This document shows, piece by piece, positions 1 to 8,740 of a stretch of DNA of 54,862 nucleotides. Source of the DNA: Treponema sp. (GTDB lineage Bacteria; Spirochaetota; Spirochaetia; Treponematales; Breznakiellaceae); assembly GCA_031256635.1 (NCBI GenBank), contig JAIRQF010000088.1, positions 1 through 54,862 on the forward strand. The letters are read 5' to 3'. Below the pieces are notes generated by a model. That model searched no databases and was not told where the DNA came from. It saw nothing but the letters and a program-made list of their open reading frames with translations. The stretch's first letter is position 1; every line of letters begins with the position of its first letter. Both the position numbers and the translations under genes were made by a program.

Positions 1-105
1 GAAAAATCCTGGGCTAACATGAAACGTTATATTCGTGATAATATTCATAATTATCAATCTGTTGATTCTGCTATTTATGATTATTTTGGCTTTTCAATTG
101 TTTAA
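1..105 (+). mobile_element. 3' end of an IS630/DDE-type transposase (partial, truncated by window edge)
   Basis: Frame 1 from base 1 reads EKSWANMKRYIRDNIHNYQSVDSAIYDYFGFSIV*, resembling the C-terminus of IS630-family transposases (WANMKR...DAIYDYF). Too short for the supplied ORF track. Confidence 0.6.
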
Positions 106-216
106 TTTAAAGCACTATATATTATTTTAAAACAACCTCTTGCGTAATATTGATAAACATAATAACTTTAATATAAAGAAAAAATAAATATTGTATTAAA
201 TAAGGATGACAGTGTC

Positions 217-807
217 ATGACAAATTTTGGTGCGCTTGAGAATCTACTAAAAGAGCGTAATGAATACCCGGAGCGTTTGGCGGAAACAGACAAGAAGATA
301 TGGGATGCTTTCGGCAAGACATGCGCAGTATGGGTGCTGGACATGAGCGGCTTTTCACGTTTAACCATGAAGTACGGAATTACTCACTTCCTGGCAATGA
401 TTCACCGCCTGCAAGACATTGTACTGCCGATTATCCATGCTGAAGGCGGAAAAATCGTAAAGACAGAAGCTGACAATATTTTCGCCACTTTCAACGATGT
501 TTCATCCGCTGTGACCACCTCCAGGAAAATACTGACTGAGCTTGATAAAGCAAACAAGTTTCTGCCTCATGACTGGGATCTGTACGTCAGTATCGGCATT
601 GGTTATGGTGATATTTTGATGGTAGGTGATAATGATTTCTACGGTTGTGAGGTTAACTATGCCTCGAAGTTGGGTGAAGATGTGGCTAAACCAGGGGAGA
701 TATACCTGACCGAGAATGCTTACAGCCGTCTTAATGGTGCTGTTGACAGCGAACCTCACGAGATTCACATCTCCGGTACAAAGATTATGAGCTACCTTCT
801 CAGTTAG
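217..807 (+). CDS. Stand-alone class III adenylate/guanylate cyclase homology domain protein
   Basis: LDMSGFS, KTEADNIFATF, and SIGIGYGDI...DFYGCEVNYASKL match class III cyclase motifs with both metal-binding Asp positions. Confidence 0.75.
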   Translation: MTNFGALENLLKERNEYPERLAETDKKIWDAFGKTCAVWVLDMSGFSRLTMKYGITHFLAMIHRLQDIVLPIIHAEGGKIVKTEADNIFATFNDVSSAVTTSRKILTELDKANKFLPHDWDLYVSIGIGYGDILMVGDNDFYGCEVNYASKLGEDVAKPGEIYLTENAYSRLNGAVDSEPHEIHISGTKIMSYLLS

Positions 808-964
808 GATGCTTAAATAGCATTATATGGGTCGTATTTCGCATAACAAACGTTATGTGCAATTATACTTTTAAACTCTTGGGTTCAATGACAATTAATA
901 AATAATGTCAAATAAAAAGATTTAATAAATGATAAAAAAAGCGAGGTCCAGCGCGTATAATAAA

Positions 965-3205
965 TTAAACCGGAATGGTAACAAGAAACACAGCTCCCTT
1001 ATCATCTTCGGAGCGCAGTTTAATATTGCCGCTGACTTCCTTAATTCGATCGCGCACAAGGTTTAAACCGATACCCCTTCCGGCGTGAACGCTGTCAGCA
1101 TCGGCTGTGCTGAATCCGGGAGAAAAAATTACTTTATTAAGAGCATCCCTGTTATCCGCGTCTTCTTTTTTGATTAGGTTATTGCCAAGCGCCCTTTGTG
1201 AGATCTTTTTGTAATCAAGGCCCTGTCCGTCATCGCTTAGTTTAATGTTGATTTTTTTATTACTCTCATCCATCTTGATCGAAAGTTTAACTGTGCCTGT
1301 TTCACTCTTACCCTTGGATACTCGTACATCAGGCAGTTCAATTCCGTGTACCGCGGAATTGCGGACAAGCTGCATCAGTATTTCTTTTATTACGCGTCTT
1401 GGTCCGGAATCAATAGCCTGCGCGTCTATATCATCGGCGATGAATTTAATCTGCTTTTCCATGTTTTCCGCGGCTTTGGCTGCGGTTCTTGTCAGGGATT
1501 CGACAAGCACTTTTACATTCTGCCTTTCAATATCGCCGCCTTTTCCGCCGGAATAAACCTGAAGCTTGTCAATAATATCCCTGAATCCCTCTTTATCAAC
1601 TGTAAGTTTTTCAATATCCATGGTCAGGTCCAGCATTTCCGCAAAAGGAACATCGCCTTCCATTTCGCGCAGGCGTTTGATATTTGATTCAAGATTATGC
1701 GCCTTATTGCTGAAAATATTTAATCCAAGAATTACAGCGTTTGATTTAATCGCGTGAACAGACTGATAAATTTTCACAAGCGCTTCATGCGCGGTTAAGG
1801 CATCATTTTTAAGTATCGAAGTTATGGTTTCAAACTCATATTCCATATCCTGCATAAAATCGCTGAATACACCGGGCTCAACCTGGATAAGCTCGAACAG
1901 TGACTGCATTTCCTCCTGCCGCCTTGCTTCTTCATCAGCGAGTCTTTGCTGTAGTTCAACTCTTGCGGTTATGTCGTATACTGTTACCAGCAGAAAAACT
2001 TCTCCGCGTCCGCGTTCGACAGTGGCAAAGGCAAACTGGAAAACTTTTTTATCACCGGTTTTACTGTTTAAATAGTGAAGCTCGGTAAGCGGATTTATAT
2101 CTTCCAGCATTTCCTGATCATAGGTGCGTTCAAGAACCATATTGAAATAATCCCTGATCGCGTTCAGTTCGTTCGCGCTTACAGAATCCGCGATTACATC
2201 TGTAAAATATTTTCCGTACAGCCTTGTGTCTACAAGCATTTCTTCCAGGTAGCGCGAATAATGATCCTGAATTACAAAATTGCTGTCCATAAAAAAAAGA
2301 CCAATTTTCATGCTGTCTTTCATAACCGCGATTTCATCACGCTCAGCAAGGTGTGTCATGTCATATAACGATATAAGGGCGTTTCCGGTGCGCATGCCGT
2401 GAGAAGCCGCCTTAAAATACCTCTTTTGACCGTTAAGCGTAAACTCCCAGTCTTCAGCATAGTTGTTTTTTTCCTTAAGCATTTTCGCCGCGTAGATTTT
2501 AAGGCTTCTTCCCGGGAACAGATCCAGCACCGGACGGCCCTGAACCATTAACGGTTCAGCGGTATTGCCAAGCTGAGACAGGGTTCTGCTTGCGTATACA
2601 ACTTCATTGTGTTCATTTATCATCGCGACAAAATTTTCTGTTGTATCAAGAAGATCGACAAACGACTGCTGATTCACAAGAGCTTTGTTCAGATGTATTG
2701 TCGCGGCCCTTGTTAAAATAAGTATGATAATTCCCGCGATTAAAAAAATCGCCCAGTTCATCAAAACAGTGAATAAAGGTACGCCTAAACCGCCGATAGG
2801 CACGCTTGTGAAAATCAATACTCCGGTTAAAATATTCTGAATAATAAAAAAAGCGAGAGTTCTGTTAAAATTGGAATATATACAGCTCATTGCAAGGAAG
2901 ACAGGGCCGAGGATAAAGAAATGATCGATATTCCAATCGAATATTAAAACAAGACTTGTATAAAACAACAATAAAACAAACGGAATATTAAACGCCAGAT
3001 TTCCCCGTTCTACAGTGCTTCGCAGAATAAGTATAATTACTGTAAAAGCAATTATCATAACAGTCGCGGCATACGCATAATTGATCTGCATCTGCGCAAG
3101 AAAGGTCTCTAAAATAAAAACGGCGCAGATAAAAAGAAACATCACAACAGTTGAAATATTCGCGATTTGCCTGGATTTTTCACTGCCTGTCTTTTTTTCC
3201 GCCAT
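965..3205 (-). CDS. Membrane-bound CheA-like sensor kinase (multi-TM N-terminus, PAS-like region, Hpt, CheA-type HATPase; no CheW/P5 domain seen)
   Basis: N-terminal hydrophobic segments; Hpt-like VHAIKSNAVILGL; CheA-type N box LMQLVRNSAVHGIE; SDDGQGLD; GRGIGLNLVRDRI. Confidence 0.8.
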   Translation of the reverse strand: MAEKKTGSEKSRQIANISTVVMFLFICAVFILETFLAQMQINYAYAATVMIIAFTVIILILRSTVERGNLAFNIPFVLLLFYTSLVLIFDWNIDHFFILGPVFLAMSCIYSNFNRTLAFFIIQNILTGVLIFTSVPIGGLGVPLFTVLMNWAIFLIAGIIILILTRAATIHLNKALVNQQSFVDLLDTTENFVAMINEHNEVVYASRTLSQLGNTAEPLMVQGRPVLDLFPGRSLKIYAAKMLKEKNNYAEDWEFTLNGQKRYFKAASHGMRTGNALISLYDMTHLAERDEIAVMKDSMKIGLFFMDSNFVIQDHYSRYLEEMLVDTRLYGKYFTDVIADSVSANELNAIRDYFNMVLERTYDQEMLEDINPLTELHYLNSKTGDKKVFQFAFATVERGRGEVFLLVTVYDITARVELQQRLADEEARRQEEMQSLFELIQVEPGVFSDFMQDMEYEFETITSILKNDALTAHEALVKIYQSVHAIKSNAVILGLNIFSNKAHNLESNIKRLREMEGDVPFAEMLDLTMDIEKLTVDKEGFRDIIDKLQVYSGGKGGDIERQNVKVLVESLTRTAAKAAENMEKQIKFIADDIDAQAIDSGPRRVIKEILMQLVRNSAVHGIELPDVRVSKGKSETGTVKLSIKMDESNKKINIKLSDDGQGLDYKKISQRALGNNLIKKEDADNRDALNKVIFSPGFSTADADSVHAGRGIGLNLVRDRIKEVSGNIKLRSEDDKGAVFLVTIPV

Positions 3206-3216
3206 GGATACCTTCC

Positions 3217-4179
3217 TTAAAGAGCTGAGATCGAACCCAGCGGGTAGGATAAACCTTCTGCCGCAACAATCTGAGCCGCGTGATGAACCACATTCAGATT
3301 GATATCGGTATCCAAAATATATTCATTGTCCAGTTGAATGCATATTTGCCTGTCGGTATGAACAGTGATTTTCTTTCCCTGGGTAAAAAGACAATTTTTA
3401 GGCCGTTTGCCGTTTAAATATTTACTGACCGACGCAAGCGTTCCAAGCGGGTGCGAAGCTTTAATAAGAGCTATATCTAAAAGCCCGTCGTCGGGAGTAG
3501 CGTCATAAGCGCCGGTTTTCTTTCCTGCCTGATACGGGCTGTTCGCGATATGAATAAGACTGTATTGTCCCGAATAATCCAAATCATCAATTATTATATT
3601 GTAATCCCTTGCGGCGGAATTTTTATCAAACGCGACAAAGAAACTTCCCGCAAAGGATGGAATTATCGAAAATAAAAAATAACTGCCCTTGTTCAGTTTT
3701 GATTTTAGATCCTTTAAATTTTTGGAAATGGCGCTGTCCATCCCTATATAGCAGGAATTAAGCGCGTAATTAATTCCCCATCTGATTATATCCGTAGGCA
3801 GCGCTTTGGCTTTTACAAGGGAAGGTATATCCTTAAAAATATCGGCTTTATCATCTCCGAAGATTTTTAAAAAGCTGTTTGATTCTCCGTACGGAATCAG
3901 CGCAAGCTGCGTGTTCGGAAAATGAGCGACTGCGTTCAGGCAGTCAAAAAGGACTTCTTCCCCGCCGATTGCGTATATCCTGATAATTTCTCCTGAGGAT
4001 GTTTTCTCCGCCTCATCGCTAATAATGCCGATGGCGTTTCTGCGGTACCTTGAGAATTGTACAGAAAAATCGACTTTCTCCTGAGTTCTGAAATACTGCC
4101 CGATGTTGTCAAGGATATTATCCATTTTCCATTGCTGGTTGTAAAATGCTTTTGGATCAAACACAAAAACATGTTTCAT
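3217..4179 (-). CDS. Diacylglycerol kinase (DAGK/YegS-like) family protein with divergent nucleotide-binding motif
   Basis: IYAIGGEEVLFDCLNAVAHFPNTQLALIPYGESNSFLKIFG aligns by eye with GGDGTxNEV...PLGTGNDFA; C-terminal DGLLDIALIK typical of the family. Confidence 0.65.
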   Translation of the reverse strand: MKHVFVFDPKAFYNQQWKMDNILDNIGQYFRTQEKVDFSVQFSRYRRNAIGIISDEAEKTSSGEIIRIYAIGGEEVLFDCLNAVAHFPNTQLALIPYGESNSFLKIFGDDKADIFKDIPSLVKAKALPTDIIRWGINYALNSCYIGMDSAISKNLKDLKSKLNKGSYFLFSIIPSFAGSFFVAFDKNSAARDYNIIIDDLDYSGQYSLIHIANSPYQAGKKTGAYDATPDDGLLDIALIKASHPLGTLASVSKYLNGKRPKNCLFTQGKKITVHTDRQICIQLDNEYILDTDINLNVVHHAAQIVAAEGLSYPLGSISAL

Positions 4180-4194
4180 TATAGACTCTCCTGT

Positions 4195-4692
4195 TTAATT
4201 ATCAGGCTCAAGTTCAATGGCAACCATCAGGTGAAAAATATCATTATTAAACGCTTTATGCGGAATGCAAAGGATTCTTGTCTGCTTGCTCGGCCACGCG
4301 ATTGAATGTTCTTTTCCTTTAATAATTGTAGGAATTGAAATAACAATCTTGTCACCGTTGGGAACTTTAGGTTTTATATTGCCTGCAATTATATTGTTAA
4401 TTTCGCCGATAGCGTCAACAACATCGGCGTCGATATCCGTGTGGCCTTCGCCGGCGAGTAAATCGGTCAGTTTAATTGCCAGATCGGCTTTCATGGAAAC
4501 GATTACAGCGCCTTTAACCGCGCCTGATAAACCGATAACAGCCGAAATATCCCATTCAAAACCTTTATCCGGATCCAGAAAAAACGGATGCCTTGGAGCT
4601 ACTTCCACGCCGACAAACTCCTTGAAGGTATTGACTGTTACTTCTACAAACGGCTCTACATAATCCTGCAATTCTACCATCATTTTTTTCAC
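4195..4692 (-). CDS. CheX-like chemotaxis phosphatase family protein
   Basis: GEINNIIAGNIK matches the CheC/CheX E-x2-N active-site helix; adjacent to CheY. Start GTG at 4692 overlaps the cheY-like stop (GTGA). Confidence 0.75.
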   Translation of the reverse strand: MKKMMVELQDYVEPFVEVTVNTFKEFVGVEVAPRHPFFLDPDKGFEWDISAVIGLSGAVKGAVIVSMKADLAIKLTDLLAGEGHTDIDADVVDAIGEINNIIAGNIKPKVPNGDKIVISIPTIIKGKEHSIAWPSKQTRILCIPHKAFNNDIFHLMVAIELEPDN

Positions 4693-5075
4693 ATCCTGAA
4701 TAAACGAAGTTTTGCCAATTTACTTTTAAACAAATCAAGCTTAATTGGTTTTGTAATATAATCGGTGGCTCCGTGTTTTAATGCTTCAATAACATTAAAC
4801 TTGGCAGCCTCGCTGGTTACCATGATAATTGGCAAGTCTTTATATTGATCCATTGCTCTAATCTGTTTCAGAAAATCTATTCCGGACAATCTCGGCATAT
4901 TCCAGTCGAGCAGAATTAAATCTATTGTTTGTGTTTCCAGCATCGCCAATGCTTCTTCGCCGTCTTTTGCCTCAATAAAGTTAATGGCTGACTCAACTCC
5001 TGTAAAAACACCTTTTACGGTATTCCTCATAATTCTGGAATCATCGACTATCATTATTGTAACACCGGCAGGCAT
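4689..5075 (-). CDS. CheY-like single-domain response regulator
   Basis: MIVDDSRIMRN...LILLDWNMP...MVTSEA...DYITKPI: receiver residues D, T/S and K intact. Confidence 0.9.
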   Translation of the reverse strand: MPAGVTIMIVDDSRIMRNTVKGVFTGVESAINFIEAKDGEEALAMLETQTIDLILLDWNMPRLSGIDFLKQIRAMDQYKDLPIIMVTSEAAKFNVIEALKHGATDYITKPIKLDLFKSKLAKLRLFRM

Positions 5076-5175
5076 ATTTTCTCCTTAAACACACAAATTA
5101 AAGAAAATATTCTCTACATTATGTATAACAATAATTGCAATAAAAGGGAAGTGAATTATTCGATTTTTTCAGAAT

Positions 5176-6753
5176 TTATTTGGAATTCCGCAGTTCCAGC
5201 CGCCATGATAAAGCCCAGTCCCACTTATCGGGAAAATCCGGCGAATCGGCATTTATGCTCAATCTTCCGTTCTTAAAACGCGCGGACGCATTGAAAGAAA
5301 ACCCCCATTTATCAGGTTTTTCGGCCGCTTTTAAATATTCAACTCTTGTACTGAACCGGAAAAACAGCGGTGACCAAATAATCTCACAGCCTGCTGAAGT
5401 TGAGTTCCAAAGCCAGGAATCTTCAAATAACGGAAAGACAGCCGGATTATTTATTACAGATAACCCCTTTACTGAACCTGATAGATTTACGCTGAACGGG
5501 CTTTTTATTCCGAGTTGCCTCAGGGAAATGCTCAATCCGATCGTTCCGGAAAAATTATCGCTGATTTTCAAATGATTTACAGCGTTCCGGTCAGCAGAGA
5601 AAGAAATTCTTGTAAACCGGAATAAATTGTATCTATTGGCTGCTGATACCGGAAAACGGTAATAAAAGCCTGTTGAGCTGCGGTTAAAGCCTTCGCCGAA
5701 AGCAGGTCCGCGCAAAACAACATCCAGCCTTAAAAGGGAATTATATCTGCTTTTCCATTCTATTTTTCCGGCGCTTCTGAACCCTTCTCCGTGGCTTAGC
5801 CCGTCTCTGTAGATAAAACGCTCTCCCGCTCCGTCCGCCGCGAATGATACTGACAGCGGCCGCTCTTTTGCGCCGAAAGGCAGTAAGGGCGTTACGGTGA
5901 TACCCAAATTGGCGTAAATATCCTTCCCCCACGCGAATGTTTCAGAAAAGGCAAAATCCGAGCTGACGGCAAAGAGCGGGCAAGAAAAAAGAAAACCGAC
6001 TGCGAAAAGCCGGTACTCGCGTTCAGGCAGCACAGGCGGATTTGAAAACCATGCGCTGACTTCCGCCTGAGGCAGCTCTTTTCCGGTGTAAAATAAATCC
6101 AGAAGCAGATTAATTTTTTTTCCAAATGTTAAATCAAAGCCGCCTGAAAAAGATGGTTCAAGCTCATCCATTTCTGTCTGCGCGGAAATAAACCCCCTGA
6201 CTTTCATGCCGGATAAAAAATTTATGGAAGGACCGGATAAATACAAATACACCTCGTCTTCTTTTGCGCCGGAAGCCGCTGTTTTTAAATCCGCGGCAAT
6301 AACGCCGCGGTTTCCCGTATAAGGAGGCGAGCGGATCCACGGATTTCTGATTCTCGCAGGCAAACCCCATTCATCAAGAACGCCGTATAAAATGCGCGAG
6401 CCTGTAGGTTTATGATAAACGCCGCCTGTGAAATTTGTTACATCTTTTTCCGGATTGGGAAAAAACTCATCCAATTGAAAAGAATCAACATCCAGACTGA
6501 GCGTGCGTTTATCAAGAACCTGAGCGCGAAGCGATAACTTTACCGGAAGAATGTCCAGTTTGAATTCCGCCCTATTCTGAAGAGGCCCTGTCCATTCAAC
6601 AGAAGCGCTTTCATCCCAGGAACCGCTCAAAAGCAGGTTCCAGCCGAATAACGGTTCTTTCGCAGATGCCTGTGCAAAACCGCAGAAAAAAACAACAGAA
6701 AAAATAAATAAGTTTTTCATACCTTTATATGGGTTGAAAACACTCAAACGCAT
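5176..6753 (-). CDS. Secreted/outer-membrane-like protein of unknown function, beta-rich
   Basis: N-terminal signal peptide (MKNLFIFSVVFFCGFAQASA); alternating hydrophobic/aromatic strands throughout. Confidence 0.6.
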   Translation of the reverse strand: MRLSVFNPYKGMKNLFIFSVVFFCGFAQASAKEPLFGWNLLLSGSWDESASVEWTGPLQNRAEFKLDILPVKLSLRAQVLDKRTLSLDVDSFQLDEFFPNPEKDVTNFTGGVYHKPTGSRILYGVLDEWGLPARIRNPWIRSPPYTGNRGVIAADLKTAASGAKEDEVYLYLSGPSINFLSGMKVRGFISAQTEMDELEPSFSGGFDLTFGKKINLLLDLFYTGKELPQAEVSAWFSNPPVLPEREYRLFAVGFLFSCPLFAVSSDFAFSETFAWGKDIYANLGITVTPLLPFGAKERPLSVSFAADGAGERFIYRDGLSHGEGFRSAGKIEWKSRYNSLLRLDVVLRGPAFGEGFNRSSTGFYYRFPVSAANRYNLFRFTRISFSADRNAVNHLKISDNFSGTIGLSISLRQLGIKSPFSVNLSGSVKGLSVINNPAVFPLFEDSWLWNSTSAGCEIIWSPLFFRFSTRVEYLKAAEKPDKWGFSFNASARFKNGRLSINADSPDFPDKWDWALSWRLELRNSK

Positions 6754-6857
6754 GACTGAAAATGAAAAAAAATGATTTTTTTCTAAACCCGGTTAGTATT
6801 GAAAAAGCCTCAAATTTAAAAATATATGGTATATAATAGAGGTAAAAAAACACGGTC

Positions 6858-8555
6858 ATGGCTGAAAAGATAAAATATATGTGGTGGAAAAATAACATCG
6901 TTTATCAGATTTATCCGCGCAGTTTTCAGGATTCATCTGAAACTGAATTTCCGGATGACGGTATCGGAGATATCCCGGGAATAATTTCGCGGCTTGACGA
7001 AATAAAGGAACTCGGCGCTGGCATTATCTGGCTTTCTCCTGTATATAAATCTCCGGATGCAGATAACGGCTATGACATCAGCGATTATTATTCAATAGAT
7101 CCCAAATTCGGAACAATGGCCGATATGGAAAAACTTTTTTACGAAGCAAAAAAACGCGGATTAAAAATCATTATGGATCTTGTGATAAACCACACTTCTG
7201 ATGAACACATTTGGTTTCAGGAAAGCCGAAATCCTGAAAGCTCCTACCGTGATTTTTATATCTGGCAGCCCGGAAAAAAAGATAAACGCGGACGCAGAAA
7301 GCCTCCAAATAACTGGACAGGTTTTTTTATGGGAGACACATGGGAGTACGATGAAAAAAGCGGCGAATATTATCTGCACCTTTTTGATAAAAAGCAGCCT
7401 GACCTTAATTATAAAAATCCAAAAGTTATAGAAGAGGTAAAAAATATTCTTCGCTTCTGGCTTGATAAGGGAGCGTCCGGTTTTCGCTGTGATGTGATTA
7501 ATATCATATATAAAACAAGCCTTGAAGACGGGAAAAAAAGCCTTTCCGTTCAGGGACTTGAACATTATAAATCACAGGAAGGAAATCACGCCATACTGCG
7601 CGAATTAAGGCGTGATGTACTTGATAAATACGACTGCTTTACTGTCGGCGAAACGGTTTTTGTCGATCTTGAAGACGCGAAACTTTTATGCGGTGAAAGC
7701 CGCAAAGAACTTGATATGCTTTTCTTTTTTGATCATCTTGAAGTTGACAGGGTTATAGCCCGTTTTATTCCGAAAAGGTTTTACGCGGGTAAACTGCTTG
7801 AAAAAATGACTAAATGGCAGCGTGGGCTTGACTGGAACGCTGTTTATCTTGAAAATCACGATCAGACAAGAATCGTATCACATTTCGGCGCCACGGAAAA
7901 AGACCGCGTGTCAGGCGGAAAGCCCAGAATGCTGTGGCAGCGCAGCGCGAAAATGCTCGCTTTATTTCAGCTAACACTCCGCGGTACTCTCTTTATTTAT
8001 CAGGGGCAGGAAATCGGCATGACCAATTTCGATTTTAACAGCATTGATGAACTTAACGATGTTGAAAGCCGCGGTTTAAACAGGTTAATGAAGAAACTTT
8101 TCATTCCCGCGTTCCTCCGCTGGAAATGGATTAAAGCCTCTTCCAGAGACAACGCCCGTACTCCAATGCAGTGGAATGACGGTGACAATGCCGGTTTCAG
8201 CAAAGGAAAACCATGGCTTGGCGTTAACCGCAATTATAAATATATAAACCGCGCTTTGCAAAAAAAAGATCCTGATTCCGTTTTAAATTTTTATAAAAAA
8301 CTTATCGCCCTTCGCAGGGAAAACATCTGTCTTGTTTACGGTGAGTTTATTCCCGTTTACGCCGATAAAAAAATTATGATATACCAGCGTAAGCTTAATA
8401 ATACTGTATTTACAATCGCTCTTAATTTTTCATTTTCAAAAGTTAAGGTGCCAAAAAAGCATGCGCATTTTTTAAAAGGCGCTCAAATAATTTCAGCCTC
8501 GGGAGAAAAAAGCGAAAGCTGCCTGCTTCCGTGGGATGGAGTTCTTGTAACATGA
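6858..8555 (+). CDS. GH13 alpha-glucosidase / oligo-1,6-glucosidase family
   Basis: IVYQIYPRSFQDS, DLVINHTSDEHIWF, GFRCDVI, GETVF, ENHDQTRIVSHFG, RTPMQWN. Confidence 0.95.
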   Translation: MAEKIKYMWWKNNIVYQIYPRSFQDSSETEFPDDGIGDIPGIISRLDEIKELGAGIIWLSPVYKSPDADNGYDISDYYSIDPKFGTMADMEKLFYEAKKRGLKIIMDLVINHTSDEHIWFQESRNPESSYRDFYIWQPGKKDKRGRRKPPNNWTGFFMGDTWEYDEKSGEYYLHLFDKKQPDLNYKNPKVIEEVKNILRFWLDKGASGFRCDVINIIYKTSLEDGKKSLSVQGLEHYKSQEGNHAILRELRRDVLDKYDCFTVGETVFVDLEDAKLLCGESRKELDMLFFFDHLEVDRVIARFIPKRFYAGKLLEKMTKWQRGLDWNAVYLENHDQTRIVSHFGATEKDRVSGGKPRMLWQRSAKMLALFQLTLRGTLFIYQGQEIGMTNFDFNSIDELNDVESRGLNRLMKKLFIPAFLRWKWIKASSRDNARTPMQWNDGDNAGFSKGKPWLGVNRNYKYINRALQKKDPDSVLNFYKKLIALRRENICLVYGEFIPVYADKKIMIYQRKLNNTVFTIALNFSFSKVKVPKKHAHFLKGAQIISASGEKSESCLLPWDGVLVT

Positions 8556-8690
8556 ATGATAATGTTATTTTACTTTCATTAATACTTCACAGATTAAATG
8601 TCACTTTATTATTATTAATTAATTTAGTATTTTTCATTTATATAGAGTTAAGCGAAATATTTATAATTAATGTTATAAAAATATTCTGTG

Positions 8691-8718
8691 TTGACATTAT
8701 TTAGGATATAATGATAAT
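8691..8718 (+). promoter_or_regulatory. Putative sigma70-type promoter for the type IIG-like gene
   Basis: TTGACA (8691-8696), 16-nt spacer, GATAAT (8713-8718), followed by AGGA upstream of ATG 8741. Confidence 0.5.
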
Positions 8719-8740
8719 ATAAAGATATAATAGAGGATTT

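Noticed and set aside
842-857. CATAAC-AAAC-GTTATG dyad downstream of the cyclase
   Set aside because: Only 6-bp arms and no T-run; expected by chance.
7161-7565. 134-aa minus-strand ORF within the GH13 gene
   Set aside because: Antisense to a clearly conserved GH13 coding region.
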